The notes: generated by a model from the sequence alone, not told the origin. DNA of 64,000 nucleotides from Pseudomonadota bacterium (GCA_023393525.1 JAEWKZ010000055.1:1-64000); one strand, 5' to 3'; counted from the first letter of the stretch, positions 53,773-62,884 are shown. Program-made: numbers and translations.

Positions 53773-53985
53773 CTATTCCGCCTTCTTCATTCCCTCTTTT
53801 CCTTCCCCGTCGCTCGGCAGATAGACAATGCTGGCTCCGCTGACCTTGGCGATTTCGTCCAGTTCGCATTTACGCATGTGTTCGGCGGAAATTCTGATAT
53901 CTCCAGTGGTTCCGACAACACGAAAGCGGGGGCGTTTTTCGCCCTTTTCGACTTTGCGTCTTTCGCGTACAAAAATGGTGCTCAT
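53773..53985 (-). CDS. small conserved protein of unknown function
   Basis: From the ATG at 53985, which has AAGGAGG upstream, the product has 70 residues, basic at the start (STIFVRERRKVEKGEKRPRF) and with a RVVGTTGDIRISAEHMRK core that could be a beta-rich domain. I do not recognise it. It is transcribed divergently from the PadR regulator gene, with about 60 bases between starts, so it could share its regulatory region. Confidence 0.65.
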   Translation of the reverse strand: MSTIFVRERRKVEKGEKRPRFRVVGTTGDIRISAEHMRKCELDEIAKVSGASIVYLPSDGEGKEGMKKAE

Positions 53986-54046
53986 GGGATGCCTCCTTTG
54001 GAGTTGGTTTCTCGCATTGATCAACAACTATGTTTTTAGAGGATAT

Positions 54047-54433
54047 ATGTCAAGAGATGAGCATATGGCAGGAGCCCGGCATGCCGGTTCGGCCAAGCCG
54101 GAGCGTTACATCCAGCCGTCGGTGCTGATGGCTTTGCTCGACGGGCCTTCCTACGGGTATCAGCTTTTGCAGAAGTTGCCGGAATACGGGTTTCTGAGGG
54201 ACGAGGTGCCACCCGGGATGATCTATCGCCATCTGCGGCAGATGGAGGAGGAGAAGCTTGTCGTTTCCCAGTGGGAGGCCGAGGGTTCCGGACCGGCGAA
54301 ACGGGTTTACGAGCTGACCGCCGAAGGGGCGGAGGTGCTGGAGGCCTGGGTGGCGCACATGGAGCGCAAGGCTCGCAGGCTGCTTGAATTTGCGGAAGCT
54401 TATCGCCGACGGGAAAACACATCGGAAGTTTGA
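54047..54433 (+). CDS. PadR-family transcription regulator
   Basis: From the ATG at 54047 (AGAGGA upstream) the product has 128 residues. The winged helix has the PadR signature: PSVLMALLDGPSYGYQLLQK, YRHLRQMEEEKLVVSQW, and KRVYELTAEGAEVLE. Longer upstream frames have no ribosome site. The C-terminal tail is helical and arginine-rich. It stops 13 bases before the antiporter gene and so is probably the first gene of that operon and may repress it. Confidence 0.85.
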   Translation: MSRDEHMAGARHAGSAKPERYIQPSVLMALLDGPSYGYQLLQKLPEYGFLRDEVPPGMIYRHLRQMEEEKLVVSQWEAEGSGPAKRVYELTAEGAEVLEAWVAHMERKARRLLEFAEAYRRRENTSEV

Positions 54434-54446
54434 TACGGAGTTGTCC

Positions 54447-56447
54447 ATGAGTGTTGAAATCCCCATGCTGACCGATGTGGTGATGATTTTCGGGCTGTCC
54501 TGCACCGTCATCGTCGCCAGCCACCGCCTGCGCATTCCTCCAGTGATCGGGTTTCTGCTGACCGGCGTGCTGGCGGGCCCGCACGGACTTGGACTTGTCG
54601 GTGACGCCCATCAGGTCGAGATGTTCGCCGAGATAGGGGTGATCCTGCTTCTTTTCGTCATTGGCATGGAGCTTTCGCTGGATGAACTGCAGCGGCTCAA
54701 AAAGCCGGTTTTCGTGGGCGGGGCCGCGCAGGTGCTTCTGACTATCGCCGTGTTGGAGCTTCCTTTCGTGCTCTTTGGCGTGGGTCTCGGCAAGGCTCTG
54801 TTCGTTGGTTTTCTGGGCGTCCTGTCGAGCACGGCCATCGTGCTCAAGCTCTTGGGCGAAAAGGCGCAGCTGGGAGCCCCCCACGGGCGCATCTCCCTGG
54901 GCATGCTCATTTTCCAGGACGTGGCCGTGGTGCCCATGATGCTGCTCATCCCGCTGCTCGCCGGCACGGCGGACAACCCATGGCTCTCCCTCGGAGGGTT
55001 ATTGGTCAAGGCCGCGCTGGTCGGCGTGGTGCTGCTGGTGGTGGCCAGGAAGGTCATTCCCCGGGTGCTGGAGGCGGTCATCCGCACGCGCAGCCGGGAG
55101 CTTTTTCTCATGACCACGCTTGGCTTTTGCTTCGCCATCGCGCTTTTGACCTCAAGCGTGGGTCTGTCCCTGTCTTTGGGCGCTTTCCTGGCCGGCTTGA
55201 TAATGAGCGAATCCGAATACAGCCATTCCGCGCTGGAAGGGGTGCTGCCCTTTCGCGACGTGTTCACGAGCATTTTTTTCGTGTCCATCGGCATGCTCCT
55301 TGATCCGGCTTTTGTGGCCACGCATTTGCCCCAGGTCCTCGGTTTGGCCGGAGTCATCCTCGTGCTCAAGACCGCCTTGGCCGCCGTGGCCGGGAGGCTG
55401 CTCGGATACCCTTGGCACGTGGCCATCCTCGGGGGGCTGTGCCTGTGCCAGATCGGTGAGTTCTCTTTTGTCCTGGCCGGGGTGGGTATGGGGAGCAATT
55501 TGCTCACCCCTTTGGAATATCAGTATTTTTTGGCAGTGGCTATCATGACCATGGCTGTGACGCCTTTCCTCATCGCCGCCGTTCCGGTCATATCCGTGCG
55601 TTTGGTGAACATGATGCCGCCAGGTTTGAAGAGCGCATTGCTTCAGGAGGAACGTTCCGACCAGCGCGATCACCTCATCATCGCAGGCTTCGGTTTGGGC
55701 GGACGCCATCTGGCCAGGGCAGCCAAGGCGGCGGGTGTCGATTACGTCATCCTGGAGATGAACCCGGACACGGTGCGCCGAGAGAGGGCCAAGGGTGAGC
55801 CCATCATGTACGGCGATGCCTCCCAAGGAGCCGTGCTGGAGCACATCAACGTCGCCAAAGCCCGCATCCTGGCCGTGGTCATTTCCGATCCGGCCGCCAT
55901 CGGTCGCATCGTGGCCACGGCCCGGGCCCACAATCCGGGTCTGCACATCGTGGTGCGCACGCGGTTCGTGGCCGAGATAGAGCCGCTCATGCAGCTGGGC
56001 GCGCAGGAGGTCGTGGCTGAGGAGTACGAAACGTCCGTGGAAATGTTCATTCGCGTGCTGTCCACCTATCTGGTGCCCAAGGCAGACATCGAGCGTTTCG
56101 TCCGTGAGATCCGGGCCGAGGGCTACGGCATGTTGCGTCGGTCCATGCTCAACACTGCCGACTCGTGCAGCTTGGAAGGAACATGCTCCACCTTCGGTGC
56201 GACAGTGCTCGTTGTTGCCCCAGGCGCTTTCGTGGCCGGAAAGAGCCTGGTCGATTCCAAGTTGCGCAAGGAACATGGATTGACCGTCGTGGCTGTGCAG
56301 CGAGACGGAAAAACTCAGATCAACCCTGATCCGGGATGGGTTTTCATTGCCGGTGACCGGGTGCATGTCTTTGGCGAACAGGCGTTGATCACGGACAAGT
56401 CCCGGCTTTTCATGGAGGAAAATGGTGAATCAGGGGTTGCTGCTTGA
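54447..56447 (+). CDS. CPA2-family cation:proton antiporter with TrkA-N and TrkA-C (KefB-like)
   Basis: The 666-residue protein has about twelve membrane helices (LTDVVMIFGLSCTVIVAS, LGFCFAIALLTSSVGLSLSL), then a cytosolic nucleotide-binding TrkA-N domain (IIAGFGLGGRHLARAAKAAG, EPIMYGDASQGAVLE) and a TrkA-C domain at the C-terminus (GAFVAGKSLVDSKLRKEHGL). This is the KefB/C-type architecture: potassium or sodium exchange gated by bound nucleotides. Alternative starts upstream are less plausible. It follows the PadR gene and precedes the DUF1538 pair by 100 bases. Confidence 0.9.
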   Translation: MSVEIPMLTDVVMIFGLSCTVIVASHRLRIPPVIGFLLTGVLAGPHGLGLVGDAHQVEMFAEIGVILLLFVIGMELSLDELQRLKKPVFVGGAAQVLLTIAVLELPFVLFGVGLGKALFVGFLGVLSSTAIVLKLLGEKAQLGAPHGRISLGMLIFQDVAVVPMMLLIPLLAGTADNPWLSLGGLLVKAALVGVVLLVVARKVIPRVLEAVIRTRSRELFLMTTLGFCFAIALLTSSVGLSLSLGAFLAGLIMSESEYSHSALEGVLPFRDVFTSIFFVSIGMLLDPAFVATHLPQVLGLAGVILVLKTALAAVAGRLLGYPWHVAILGGLCLCQIGEFSFVLAGVGMGSNLLTPLEYQYFLAVAIMTMAVTPFLIAAVPVISVRLVNMMPPGLKSALLQEERSDQRDHLIIAGFGLGGRHLARAAKAAGVDYVILEMNPDTVRRERAKGEPIMYGDASQGAVLEHINVAKARILAVVISDPAAIGRIVATARAHNPGLHIVVRTRFVAEIEPLMQLGAQEVVAEEYETSVEMFIRVLSTYLVPKADIERFVREIRAEGYGMLRRSMLNTADSCSLEGTCSTFGATVLVVAPGAFVAGKSLVDSKLRKEHGLTVVAVQRDGKTQINPDPGWVFIAGDRVHVFGEQALITDKSRLFMEENGESGVAA

Positions 56448-56548
56448 ACGGTCGGATTATTTGTGGAAGAGTGCGCAATGACATCGTGCTTTGCCCCTGT
56501 TTGGACGGCAGCAATCCTTTTATGAACACAACATAGCCGAGTTCCGAT

Positions 56549-57244
56549 ATGGCCAAAGAAATTGCTCATCTGCTGCGCGAGGTTGTCATGGCGGTTCTGC
56601 CCGTAAGCCTCGTCGTGTGCGCCCTGCAACTGACGCTGCTGAATATGCCCTGGGATGTATTCGCCCGTTTTGCCTTGGGTGCGTTATTCGTGGGCGGTGG
56701 GCTGTTTCTTTTTCTCCTCGGGGTCAAGATGGGCCTTCTGCCCATGGGTGAAATGATCGGCGCGGAGCTGCCCAAAAGCGGATCCGCGAAATACCTTGTG
56801 TTCATGTCTTTTCTTCTCGGGACGGCGATCACTGTTGCAGAACCCGACGTGCGTGTTTTGGCCCACCAGATTGATTTTGTCTCCGCAGGACTGATTTCAC
56901 GCAACCTCCTCGTTTTTGTGGTCGCGCTGAGCGTTGGAATCTGCGTGGGCGGAGCCGTGCTGCGCATCGTACTGGGCGTGCCGATAGTAAAGGTGTTGAT
57001 CGGTGGGTATTCCGTAATTCTGCTGCTGTCTTTCTTCACGCCGGAAAGCTTTCTGCCCATCGCCTACGATGCCGGGGGCGTGACCACGGGGCCGGTGACG
57101 GTACCATTCATCATCGCTTTGGGACTTGGAACGGTGGGTGTGCTGCGCGGAAAGAATTCCTTCAGCGATGGTTTCGGTCTTGTGGGGCTGGCATCGATTG
57201 GTCCGGTCATCGGGGTCATGATTCTGGGGATGATCTACGGATGA
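56549..57244 (+). CDS. DUF1538 membrane protein, first half-gene
   Basis: The 231-residue protein has about six membrane helices and the DUF1538 landmark AYDAGGVTTGPVTVPFIIAL. The next gene encodes a second DUF1538 protein of almost the same size with a matching AFDAGGVATGPMTVTF segment. In some bacteria the two are joined as one long protein. The function is uncharacterised; a transporter role is likely from the topology and the conserved GG-TGP loop. Start is overlap-coupled to none upstream, but the stop overlaps the next start. Confidence 0.85.
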   Translation: MAKEIAHLLREVVMAVLPVSLVVCALQLTLLNMPWDVFARFALGALFVGGGLFLFLLGVKMGLLPMGEMIGAELPKSGSAKYLVFMSFLLGTAITVAEPDVRVLAHQIDFVSAGLISRNLLVFVVALSVGICVGGAVLRIVLGVPIVKVLIGGYSVILLLSFFTPESFLPIAYDAGGVTTGPVTVPFIIALGLGTVGVLRGKNSFSDGFGLVGLASIGPVIGVMILGMIYG

Positions 57245-57969
57245 ACATTATTTGGGATTTTCTGGACTTCAGGCATGTGGCCATCGAACTGCTCATGGCC
57301 TTTGCTCCTTTGGTGCTCTTTTTCATCTACATGCAGCACCGTGCGCTGCGCTTGCCCAGGTCCTATGTGCTGCGGCTGATGAAAGGGATAATCTTGTCCT
57401 ACGTGGGCTTGGTCCTGTTTCTGCAAGGCGTGACCCAGGGTTTTTTGCCGGCAGGGACCGAGATCGGCCGTATCATTGGCGGGGCGCCGTGGCGTTGGTC
57501 TTTGGTTCCGCTTGGATTCTTTTTCGGTCTTGCGGCCACGGCGGCGGAACCTGCCGTGCGCGTTTTGGCCATTGAGATGGAGAAGGCATCGGGCGGATCG
57601 GTCAGCCAGAAACCCGTGCTGGTGACTCTTTCTCTGGGCGTGGGAGTTTTCGTGGCCCTGGCCATGTTCAAGCTCCTGGCCGGGATCTCCATTCTCTGGT
57701 TCGTGGTGCCGGGATACCTCCTGGCTTTGATCATGACCCGTTTTTCCACGCCGTCCTTCATATCCGCGGCGTTTGACGCAGGCGGCGTGGCCACCGGCCC
57801 CATGACCGTGACCTTTGTCATGGCCATCGCCCTTGGCGCGGCCGGAGCCCTGGAAGGCCGGGACGCGGTTGCCGACGGTTTCGGTCTCATCGCCCTGGTC
57901 GCCCTGGCCCCCATTCTTTCCGTGATGACCCTGGGTATTCTCTATTCCCGCAAAAGGAGCGGCAGATGA
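57241..57969 (+). CDS. DUF1538 membrane protein, second half-gene
   Basis: The 242-residue protein repeats the DUF1538 plan: six or so helices, GFFFGLAATAAEPAVRVLAI and FDAGGVATGPMTVTFVMA. It overlaps the first DUF1538 gene by four bases and the PII-like gene by four bases, so three proteins are made together. They probably form a complex in the inner membrane, with the PII-like protein as a soluble regulator. No substrate is known. Confidence 0.85.
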   Translation: MNIIWDFLDFRHVAIELLMAFAPLVLFFIYMQHRALRLPRSYVLRLMKGIILSYVGLVLFLQGVTQGFLPAGTEIGRIIGGAPWRWSLVPLGFFFGLAATAAEPAVRVLAIEMEKASGGSVSQKPVLVTLSLGVGVFVALAMFKLLAGISILWFVVPGYLLALIMTRFSTPSFISAAFDAGGVATGPMTVTFVMAIALGAAGALEGRDAVADGFGLIALVALAPILSVMTLGILYSRKRSGR

Positions 57970-58304
57970 ACGTACTGGAAAATTTCGATTGTATCGTGAC
58001 CATCGTCAACAAGGGGCACAGCGAACCTGTCGTGGACGCATCCCGCAAGGCCGGGGCCGAGGGTGGCACCATCATTTTGGGGCGCGGTACGGGCATCCGA
58101 GAGGTCAAGTCCATTTTGGGCCTGGCCATCGACCCGGAGAAGGAGATTGTCTTGACCCTGGTCAAATCCGAGATCAGCCTGTATGTGCTGCAGGCCATTG
58201 TTGACGCGGGCAATCTGGAGAAGCCCGGCACAGGCATCGCTTTCATACTGCCGGTCAAGGGCGTGGCCGGCATCTGTCATCTGAATTGTCCGCCACGATC
58301 ATGA
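57966..58304 (+). CDS. PII-family (PII-like) signalling protein
   Basis: The 112-residue protein has the ferredoxin-like PII fold: DCIVTIVNKGHSEPVVDASR, then GAEGGTIILGRGTG and a C-terminal PGTGIAFILPVKGVAG. The T-loop carries GIREVKSILG in place of the GlnB-type EYMVDF uridylylation sequence, so it is not modified at Tyr51. PII-like proteins bind adenine nucleotides and gate membrane proteins. It overlaps the second DUF1538 gene, a strong sign of a physical partnership. Confidence 0.85.
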   Translation: MNVLENFDCIVTIVNKGHSEPVVDASRKAGAEGGTIILGRGTGIREVKSILGLAIDPEKEIVLTLVKSEISLYVLQAIVDAGNLEKPGTGIAFILPVKGVAGICHLNCPPRS

Positions 58305-58355
58305 GATGGTATTGCCGCAGTTCGCAGGACAACAACGTACCCGGCAGGAGAGTAT

Positions 58356-58508
58356 ATGTTTCTCGTTGAAATGATGCGCAGGCTGATTTCCCAAGTCCAG
58401 GTCTGCCCCAGGTGCGGGCACCGGCAGCCGGCGCGGGCAGGGGAGAAGCGCGGGGAGCGCTGCGAGAAGTGCGGAGCGCCCCTGCCGCCTCCCAAGGACA
58501 AGGGATAG
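58356..58508 (+). CDS. small zinc-ribbon protein
   Basis: A 50-residue frame from ATG 58356, with CAGGAG seven bases upstream, reads QVQVCPRCGHRQPAR and then ERCEKCGAPLPPPK. The two CxxC pairs make a zinc ribbon. No family is recognised. It follows the PII-like gene by about 50 bases in the same direction and is likely co-transcribed. It may be a small DNA- or protein-binding adaptor. Confidence 0.6.
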   Translation: MFLVEMMRRLISQVQVCPRCGHRQPARAGEKRGERCEKCGAPLPPPKDKG

Positions 58509-58566
58509 CGTGCAGGGCATTTGGAATTTCAGATCTGAAATTCGGCAGTGGAGTTGAATCCATCGA

Positions 58567-58617
58567 CGCGAAAAACGCGCCCCAGGCATGTGCCCGGAGC
58601 GCGTTTTTCGCGTTTTT
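58567..58617. terminator. bidirectional terminator
   Basis: GCGAAAAACGCGC and GCGCGTTTTTCGC pair with an 18-base loop, followed by GTTTTTG. It ends the rightward operon and the leftward DUF4139 gene. Confidence 0.85.
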
Positions 58618-58637
58618 GACTTGGATTCGGACCGAGG

Positions 58638-60167
58638 CTACCAGCGCCAGCCCGGATCGATGCTCAGGTCTTCGGGAGCGGATATCTTGAGGTCCAGGGA
58701 AATGACCAACTCCTTGTCGGGCGCGATGGTGGCGCTCCAGGCCATGAGTTCCGGATCGTCCTCCGTCAGGGGTTCGGGCTTGGCCGTCACGTCGATGGTG
58801 ACCCGCTCGTCGCGCGGCAGGGGGCGCGGTTCCTCGATGCGCGCCTGGACCGGGTGGTCGGCGGCGTTGCGCACGGTCATGGTCCATTGCCGCACAAAAG
58901 TCTGTTTTTGCGCGAACAGGCCCTTCTCTCCCGTCTTCTTGTCGGTCAGGGCCGTGTCGCAGGTCAGGAGCGGGTCCGTGCCGAAGAACATGGTCGCCTT
59001 CCGTCCGGAAAGGGAGAACTGGCGCTGGTCGACCATGGCTCCGTCGATGAGGAAGAAGGCCGTACCCGAGGGCAGTTCCTTGGGTTCGGAGAACTCGGCT
59101 TTGGCCTGGATAAAGGCCTTGGAATCGAGGCTTGGGCGGAAGAGGTGCGTGAAGCTGGCCGGCCAGGCGGCCCGTTCGATCTCGAATATGCGGGTATCCC
59201 CGGCCGGAACAGATTTCCGGCCCATGTCCCAGGCTGCGTAGGTGCTGTGCCGGACCTCTACCGGTTCGGGCGGCGCGGCTTCGAACATTTCCTCCTTGGC
59301 CGCGTCGGAGCGCATGGCCATCATGGGCGCTCCGGCCATGGCCTTGCGGAAAACCTGGCGGGGGCCGATTTCCCAGGGCGGCAGATCCGAGGGCTCGGCC
59401 TGGGTTTGCGGCTGCATGGTGGCCAGGTGCAGCCGCACGTCGTTCCAGTCCTGGCCCGAGCGTTGCCAGACCTTGGCCTGCCAGGAAAAATCAATGTTTT
59501 CGCGGGAAGGAGAGGCTTCCAGGCGATAGAGCGGAGCCCAGCCGCAGTCGCGCAGGGTGTAGACGTAGGTCAGCTCCTTTGGCGCGGGCCCGGCGACCAG
59601 AACGCGCACTTCCCAGACCGTGCGGCCCTGGCCCGTAGCGTCCTCGATTTCCTTTTCCACCCAGGCGATCTTCTTGTTCAGCTCTTCCAGGCGGGTCTCC
59701 AGGCTCTGCGCACGGGCGGAATCTTCGCGCAGGGCCTTGCCCATTTCCCCGGCCAGTTCGCGCAGGGCGGCCACGGTCTTTTCGGCGGGCAGGGTCTGGG
59801 CCTTCCAGAAGGCCATGCGCCCGCGCACGCCTTCGAGTTCGGACAGCGCCTCGACGCGCTGCGCTTTCAACTCTTCCAGGCGGCGGTTGAGCGGCTCGAT
59901 GGCGCTGTGGTTCTCTTCGCGCCGCGTCTTCCAGCTCAGGTCCGCGATGCTGCCGCCGCCGGCCAGACGGTCGAAGCGCAGGCTGGCCGGGTCGGCCTGG
60001 CCAGGCAGGGTCAGGGCGCAAGATGAAAGGCCCGCCTCTCCTCCTTTCACCGTCACGGCCGAGACTTCCTCGACCTGGGCGGAATCCGGAAAGAGGGTCA
60101 CCTGGGTCGGCGCGGCCCAGGCCCAGCAGGGAAAGAGAAGCATGATCGCGGTCAGAATTCTGCTCAT
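58638..60167 (-). CDS. DUF4139 (mucoidy-inhibitor-like) secreted protein
   Basis: The 509-residue protein has a signal peptide (ILTAIMLLFPCWAWA) and a long coiled coil (about residues 85-180: IEPLNRRLEELKAQ onward), then a beta-rich DUF4139 region (YVYTLRDCGWAPLYRLEASP; KAFIQAKAEFSEPKEL). It resembles the MuiA-like proteins linked to extracellular or envelope functions, but no reaction is known. Monocistronic, between terminators. A Trp-rich DPGWRW end is unusual. Confidence 0.8.
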   Translation of the reverse strand: MSRILTAIMLLFPCWAWAAPTQVTLFPDSAQVEEVSAVTVKGGEAGLSSCALTLPGQADPASLRFDRLAGGGSIADLSWKTRREENHSAIEPLNRRLEELKAQRVEALSELEGVRGRMAFWKAQTLPAEKTVAALRELAGEMGKALREDSARAQSLETRLEELNKKIAWVEKEIEDATGQGRTVWEVRVLVAGPAPKELTYVYTLRDCGWAPLYRLEASPSRENIDFSWQAKVWQRSGQDWNDVRLHLATMQPQTQAEPSDLPPWEIGPRQVFRKAMAGAPMMAMRSDAAKEEMFEAAPPEPVEVRHSTYAAWDMGRKSVPAGDTRIFEIERAAWPASFTHLFRPSLDSKAFIQAKAEFSEPKELPSGTAFFLIDGAMVDQRQFSLSGRKATMFFGTDPLLTCDTALTDKKTGEKGLFAQKQTFVRQWTMTVRNAADHPVQARIEEPRPLPRDERVTIDVTAKPEPLTEDDPELMAWSATIAPDKELVISLDLKISAPEDLSIDPGWRW

Positions 60168-60183
60168 GTGTCCTCCTGTGGAA

Positions 60184-60209
60184 CAAAAAGGCCAGCTCGA
60201 GGGCTGGCC
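60184..60209 (-). terminator. terminator of the CoA-disulfide reductase gene
   Basis: GGCCAGC and GCTGGCC pair around a six-base loop, and a run of five T follows on the minus strand just after the gene end at 60216. Confidence 0.85.
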
Positions 60210-60215
60210 GTGGTC

Positions 60216-61934
60216 TTATTCTTCCTGGCTCGGGTCGAATCCGAGCTGCTTGATGAAGCCCATGCCGCCCTGCAGATTGACCGGTTCCAGGAACCCGGCA
60301 TGCCGCAGGATGACCTGGGATTCGTAGGATCTGCCGCCCGTGTTGCACAGCAGCACGATTTTCTTGTCCCTCGGGATCTCGTGCAGCCTGCCCCGGATCT
60401 GGCCCTGGGGGATGTTTTTCCAGAATTCCGGGTATTTGTTCACAAACGGCTCGGCATTGCCCCATTCGCGCGTGTCGATGCACAGCAGGTTCTCCGCGAC
60501 GCGGTTCTCCCAGAGCTTGGCGAATTCCGTGGGCTGGATGGAGACGTTTCGGCCCACCAGCATGTTCTCGGCGGTGTTGGCCGCGGCGTTCAAGACGTCC
60601 ATGGCCGAGCCGAAGGGCGGGGCGTAGGCCATTTCCAGGCTGGACACGTCGCGCAGGGTCGGGCGGAACTTGAGGATGGCGGCCATGGTGTCGATGCGAC
60701 CCTTGAGGGAATCGCCGTTCTGGCAGGCGCCCTGCAACCCGAGGACCCGGCCCGTGCGGCGCTCGACCACGATTTCCAGGCTGACCATGTCGCGCTTGGG
60801 ATAGAAATGGGAGTGGTCGCTCATGATCACGTGGGCGCTGAAGGCGTCGAAGCCCTCGCGCAGGGCCACGGGCAGGGACAGGCCGGTGCCCGAGAAGGCC
60901 AGGTCGAAGAGCTTGATGATGTAGGTGCCGACCACGCCATCGAAGGTTTCCCTGCCCCCGGCCACGTTGGTGCCGATGATGCGTCCCTGGCTGTTGGCCA
61001 GCGAGCCCAGGGGGTAGTAGCCGAGCTTGCCCGTGACCACGTTTTCGACGACCACGCAGTCGCCGCCGGCGTAGATGTCCGGGTCCGAGGTCTGCATGGT
61101 CTTGGAGACGATGACGCCGCCGCGTTCGGAGCAGGACAGCCCGGCCTCGCGGGCCAGGGTGTCGCTGGGGATGACGCCCACGGCCAGAATGACCAGGTCG
61201 GCGTCGATGGCCCCCTTGTTGGTGATCACGCGCGTGACCTTGCCGTCCTCGCCCTCGATGGCCTGGACCATTTCCGAGGTGCGGACCGTGACCCCGCTCT
61301 CGGTGAGGTGCTTTTCGGCGATGGTGGCCATGGCCTTGCTCATGAAGCCCGGCATGATCTGGTCCGCCACTTCGATGACCGTGGTCTCGATGCCCCACAT
61401 GTCGGCAAAGGATTCGGCCATCTCCAGGCCGATGAAGCCGCCGCCGACGATGACGGCCGAGCCCACGCCGCCGCTGGCCACCGCTTCCTTGATGCTGATG
61501 GCCTCGCTCAGGGTGCTGACCGCGAAGACATTGCCCAGGTCGCGGCCTGGAATGGGCAGCTTGCGCGGCGTGCTGCCCGTGCCCAGGACCAGCTTGTCGT
61601 AGGGCAGGGTGCTCTGGGTGCCGTCCTTGGCCTGGACCAGCACGGTCTTGGCCTTGCGGTCGATGGACAGGGCGCGGGTCTCGGTCAGGACCTTGAGGTC
61701 CTTGCAGTCCTGGAAGAACTGTTCGTCGCGGACCATGTGAAAGCTGGTTTCCTGCAACTGCTGGTGGTCGCTGACGTCTCCGGAGACGTAGTAGGGGATG
61801 CCGCAGCCGCCGTAGGAGATGAGCTTGCTGGCATCGACCATGGTCACTTCGGCGTCGGGGGCGACGCGTTTGATGCGGCATGCGGCCTTGGGCCCAAGGG
61901 CCACGCCGCCAATGACGACAACTTTGAGAGGCAT
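60216..61934 (-). CDS. CoA-disulfide reductase fused to a rhodanese domain
   Basis: From the ATG at 61934 (AAGGAG upstream) the product has 572 residues. FAD site VVVIGGVALGPKAACRI; active-site Cys in SYGGCGIPYY as in CoA-disulfide reductases; NADH site AVIVGGGFIGLEMAES; second FAD motif DIYAGGDCVVV. The C-terminal 100 residues are a rhodanese with the catalytic loop LLCNTGGRSYE. In Shewanella and other organisms this fusion reduces CoA-disulfides and polysulfides and has sulfur-transfer activity. It may handle persulfides in this sulfate reducer. Confidence 0.92.
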   Translation of the reverse strand: MPLKVVVIGGVALGPKAACRIKRVAPDAEVTMVDASKLISYGGCGIPYYVSGDVSDHQQLQETSFHMVRDEQFFQDCKDLKVLTETRALSIDRKAKTVLVQAKDGTQSTLPYDKLVLGTGSTPRKLPIPGRDLGNVFAVSTLSEAISIKEAVASGGVGSAVIVGGGFIGLEMAESFADMWGIETTVIEVADQIMPGFMSKAMATIAEKHLTESGVTVRTSEMVQAIEGEDGKVTRVITNKGAIDADLVILAVGVIPSDTLAREAGLSCSERGGVIVSKTMQTSDPDIYAGGDCVVVENVVTGKLGYYPLGSLANSQGRIIGTNVAGGRETFDGVVGTYIIKLFDLAFSGTGLSLPVALREGFDAFSAHVIMSDHSHFYPKRDMVSLEIVVERRTGRVLGLQGACQNGDSLKGRIDTMAAILKFRPTLRDVSSLEMAYAPPFGSAMDVLNAAANTAENMLVGRNVSIQPTEFAKLWENRVAENLLCIDTREWGNAEPFVNKYPEFWKNIPQGQIRGRLHEIPRDKKIVLLCNTGGRSYESQVILRHAGFLEPVNLQGGMGFIKQLGFDPSQEE

Positions 61935-62142
61935 GGGAAAACTCCTTGAAATTAAATATGTTGATAGTAAAAAATAGGAGTTGGTTTGAAAAAAACATGC
62001 CTTGGGTAATATATTTCGCCCGGGAGCGGTAGTGGAAAAATGCACTGCGTGCGGCAGGTTGTCCACAAGCGCCCGGCCCGGTGCGCCGGTTCGAGAGGCG
62101 GTAGCTATTGAGACTTGCTTTTAACGAACGCGGCATTAATAG

Positions 62143-62178
62143 TCCCTCGGCAGAGGGCGGTCCCTCGGCAGAGGGCGG
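62143..62178. repeat. two perfect tandem 18-bp repeats
   Basis: TCCCTCGGCAGAGGGCGG occurs at 62143-62160 and again at 62161-62178. Each copy can fold as CCCTC-GGCA-GAGGG. It is in the leader region about 75 bases before the small protein gene at 62253. Confidence 0.8.
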
Positions 62179-62252
62179 TTCCCCCGATGGCGGGGACATC
62201 CTCTTCGGAAGCGGACGTACACTGACGCATGAACCATTCACGAGGAGAAACA

Positions 62253-62555
62253 ATGGCTGAGACCATCGATGACATTTCCATAGACTGGACCGACGAAGAC
62301 GGCGTCCAGAAGGTCCGGGAACTGAAGAAGGAAGTGCTGACCCGCGGTGCCTGGGCCACAGTGATGTTCGCCTATCAGGAAGTGGGACGCGGCGAGGACG
62401 AGTTCGGGCCGGTCAAATTCAGGGTCGGGCGCTACCAGAAACGCAACGGCCGCTTTTCCCCCCACTCCAAATTCAACATCTCTTCGGTCAAGCAGGCCCG
62501 GCAGGTGGTCGAGATTCTCCAGGCCTGGATCGACGAGTACGGCACGGACGAATAA
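62253..62555 (+). CDS. small conserved protein, possibly PC4/YdbC-like
   Basis: The product has 100 residues from the ATG at 62253, with GAGGAG upstream. The C-terminal half (FRVGRYQKRNGRFSPHSKFN followed by ISSVKQARQVVEILQAWI) faintly resembles the single-strand-binding PC4/YdbC domain, though I am not certain. The N-terminus is acidic. It precedes clpS by 14 bases and is probably in the same operon, possibly with a role in protein quality control or nucleic acid binding. Confidence 0.6.
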   Translation: MAETIDDISIDWTDEDGVQKVRELKKEVLTRGAWATVMFAYQEVGRGEDEFGPVKFRVGRYQKRNGRFSPHSKFNISSVKQARQVVEILQAWIDEYGTDE

Positions 62556-62569
62556 GGCCCGGGTGCGTG

Positions 62570-62884
62570 ATGACCGAACCATTTGAGGCTCCGGGCTCGG
62601 ATCCCGGATTGCTGGTCGAGGACCAGCTGCAGGAACCCCGACAGTTCAAGGTGTTGCTGCACAACGATGATTATACGTCCATGGACTTTGTCGTGGAAGT
62701 ACTTATGAACGTTTTCGGCAAATCCGAGACCGAGGCGTTTTCCATCATGATGAGTGTTCACGAGAAGGGGATCGGCCTGTGCGGGATCTACACGGCCGAG
62801 GTCGCGGAAACCAAGGTGCAGATCGTGCATCAGATGGCCAAGGCGCGGTCATTTCCCCTGCGCTGTTCCATGGAAGAGGTGTAA
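62570..62884 (+). CDS. clpS: ATP-dependent Clp protease adaptor ClpS
   Basis: The 104-residue protein carries the ClpS core: QFKVLLHNDDYTSMDFVVEV, the MSVHEKGIGLCGIYTAEVAE helix pair and a KVQIVHQMAKA end. ClpS delivers N-degron substrates to ClpA. The gene stops immediately before the clpA start with no spacer. A GTG one codon upstream is a possible alternative start. Confidence 0.95.
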   Translation: MTEPFEAPGSDPGLLVEDQLQEPRQFKVLLHNDDYTSMDFVVEVLMNVFGKSETEAFSIMMSVHEKGIGLCGIYTAEVAETKVQIVHQMAKARSFPLRCSMEEV

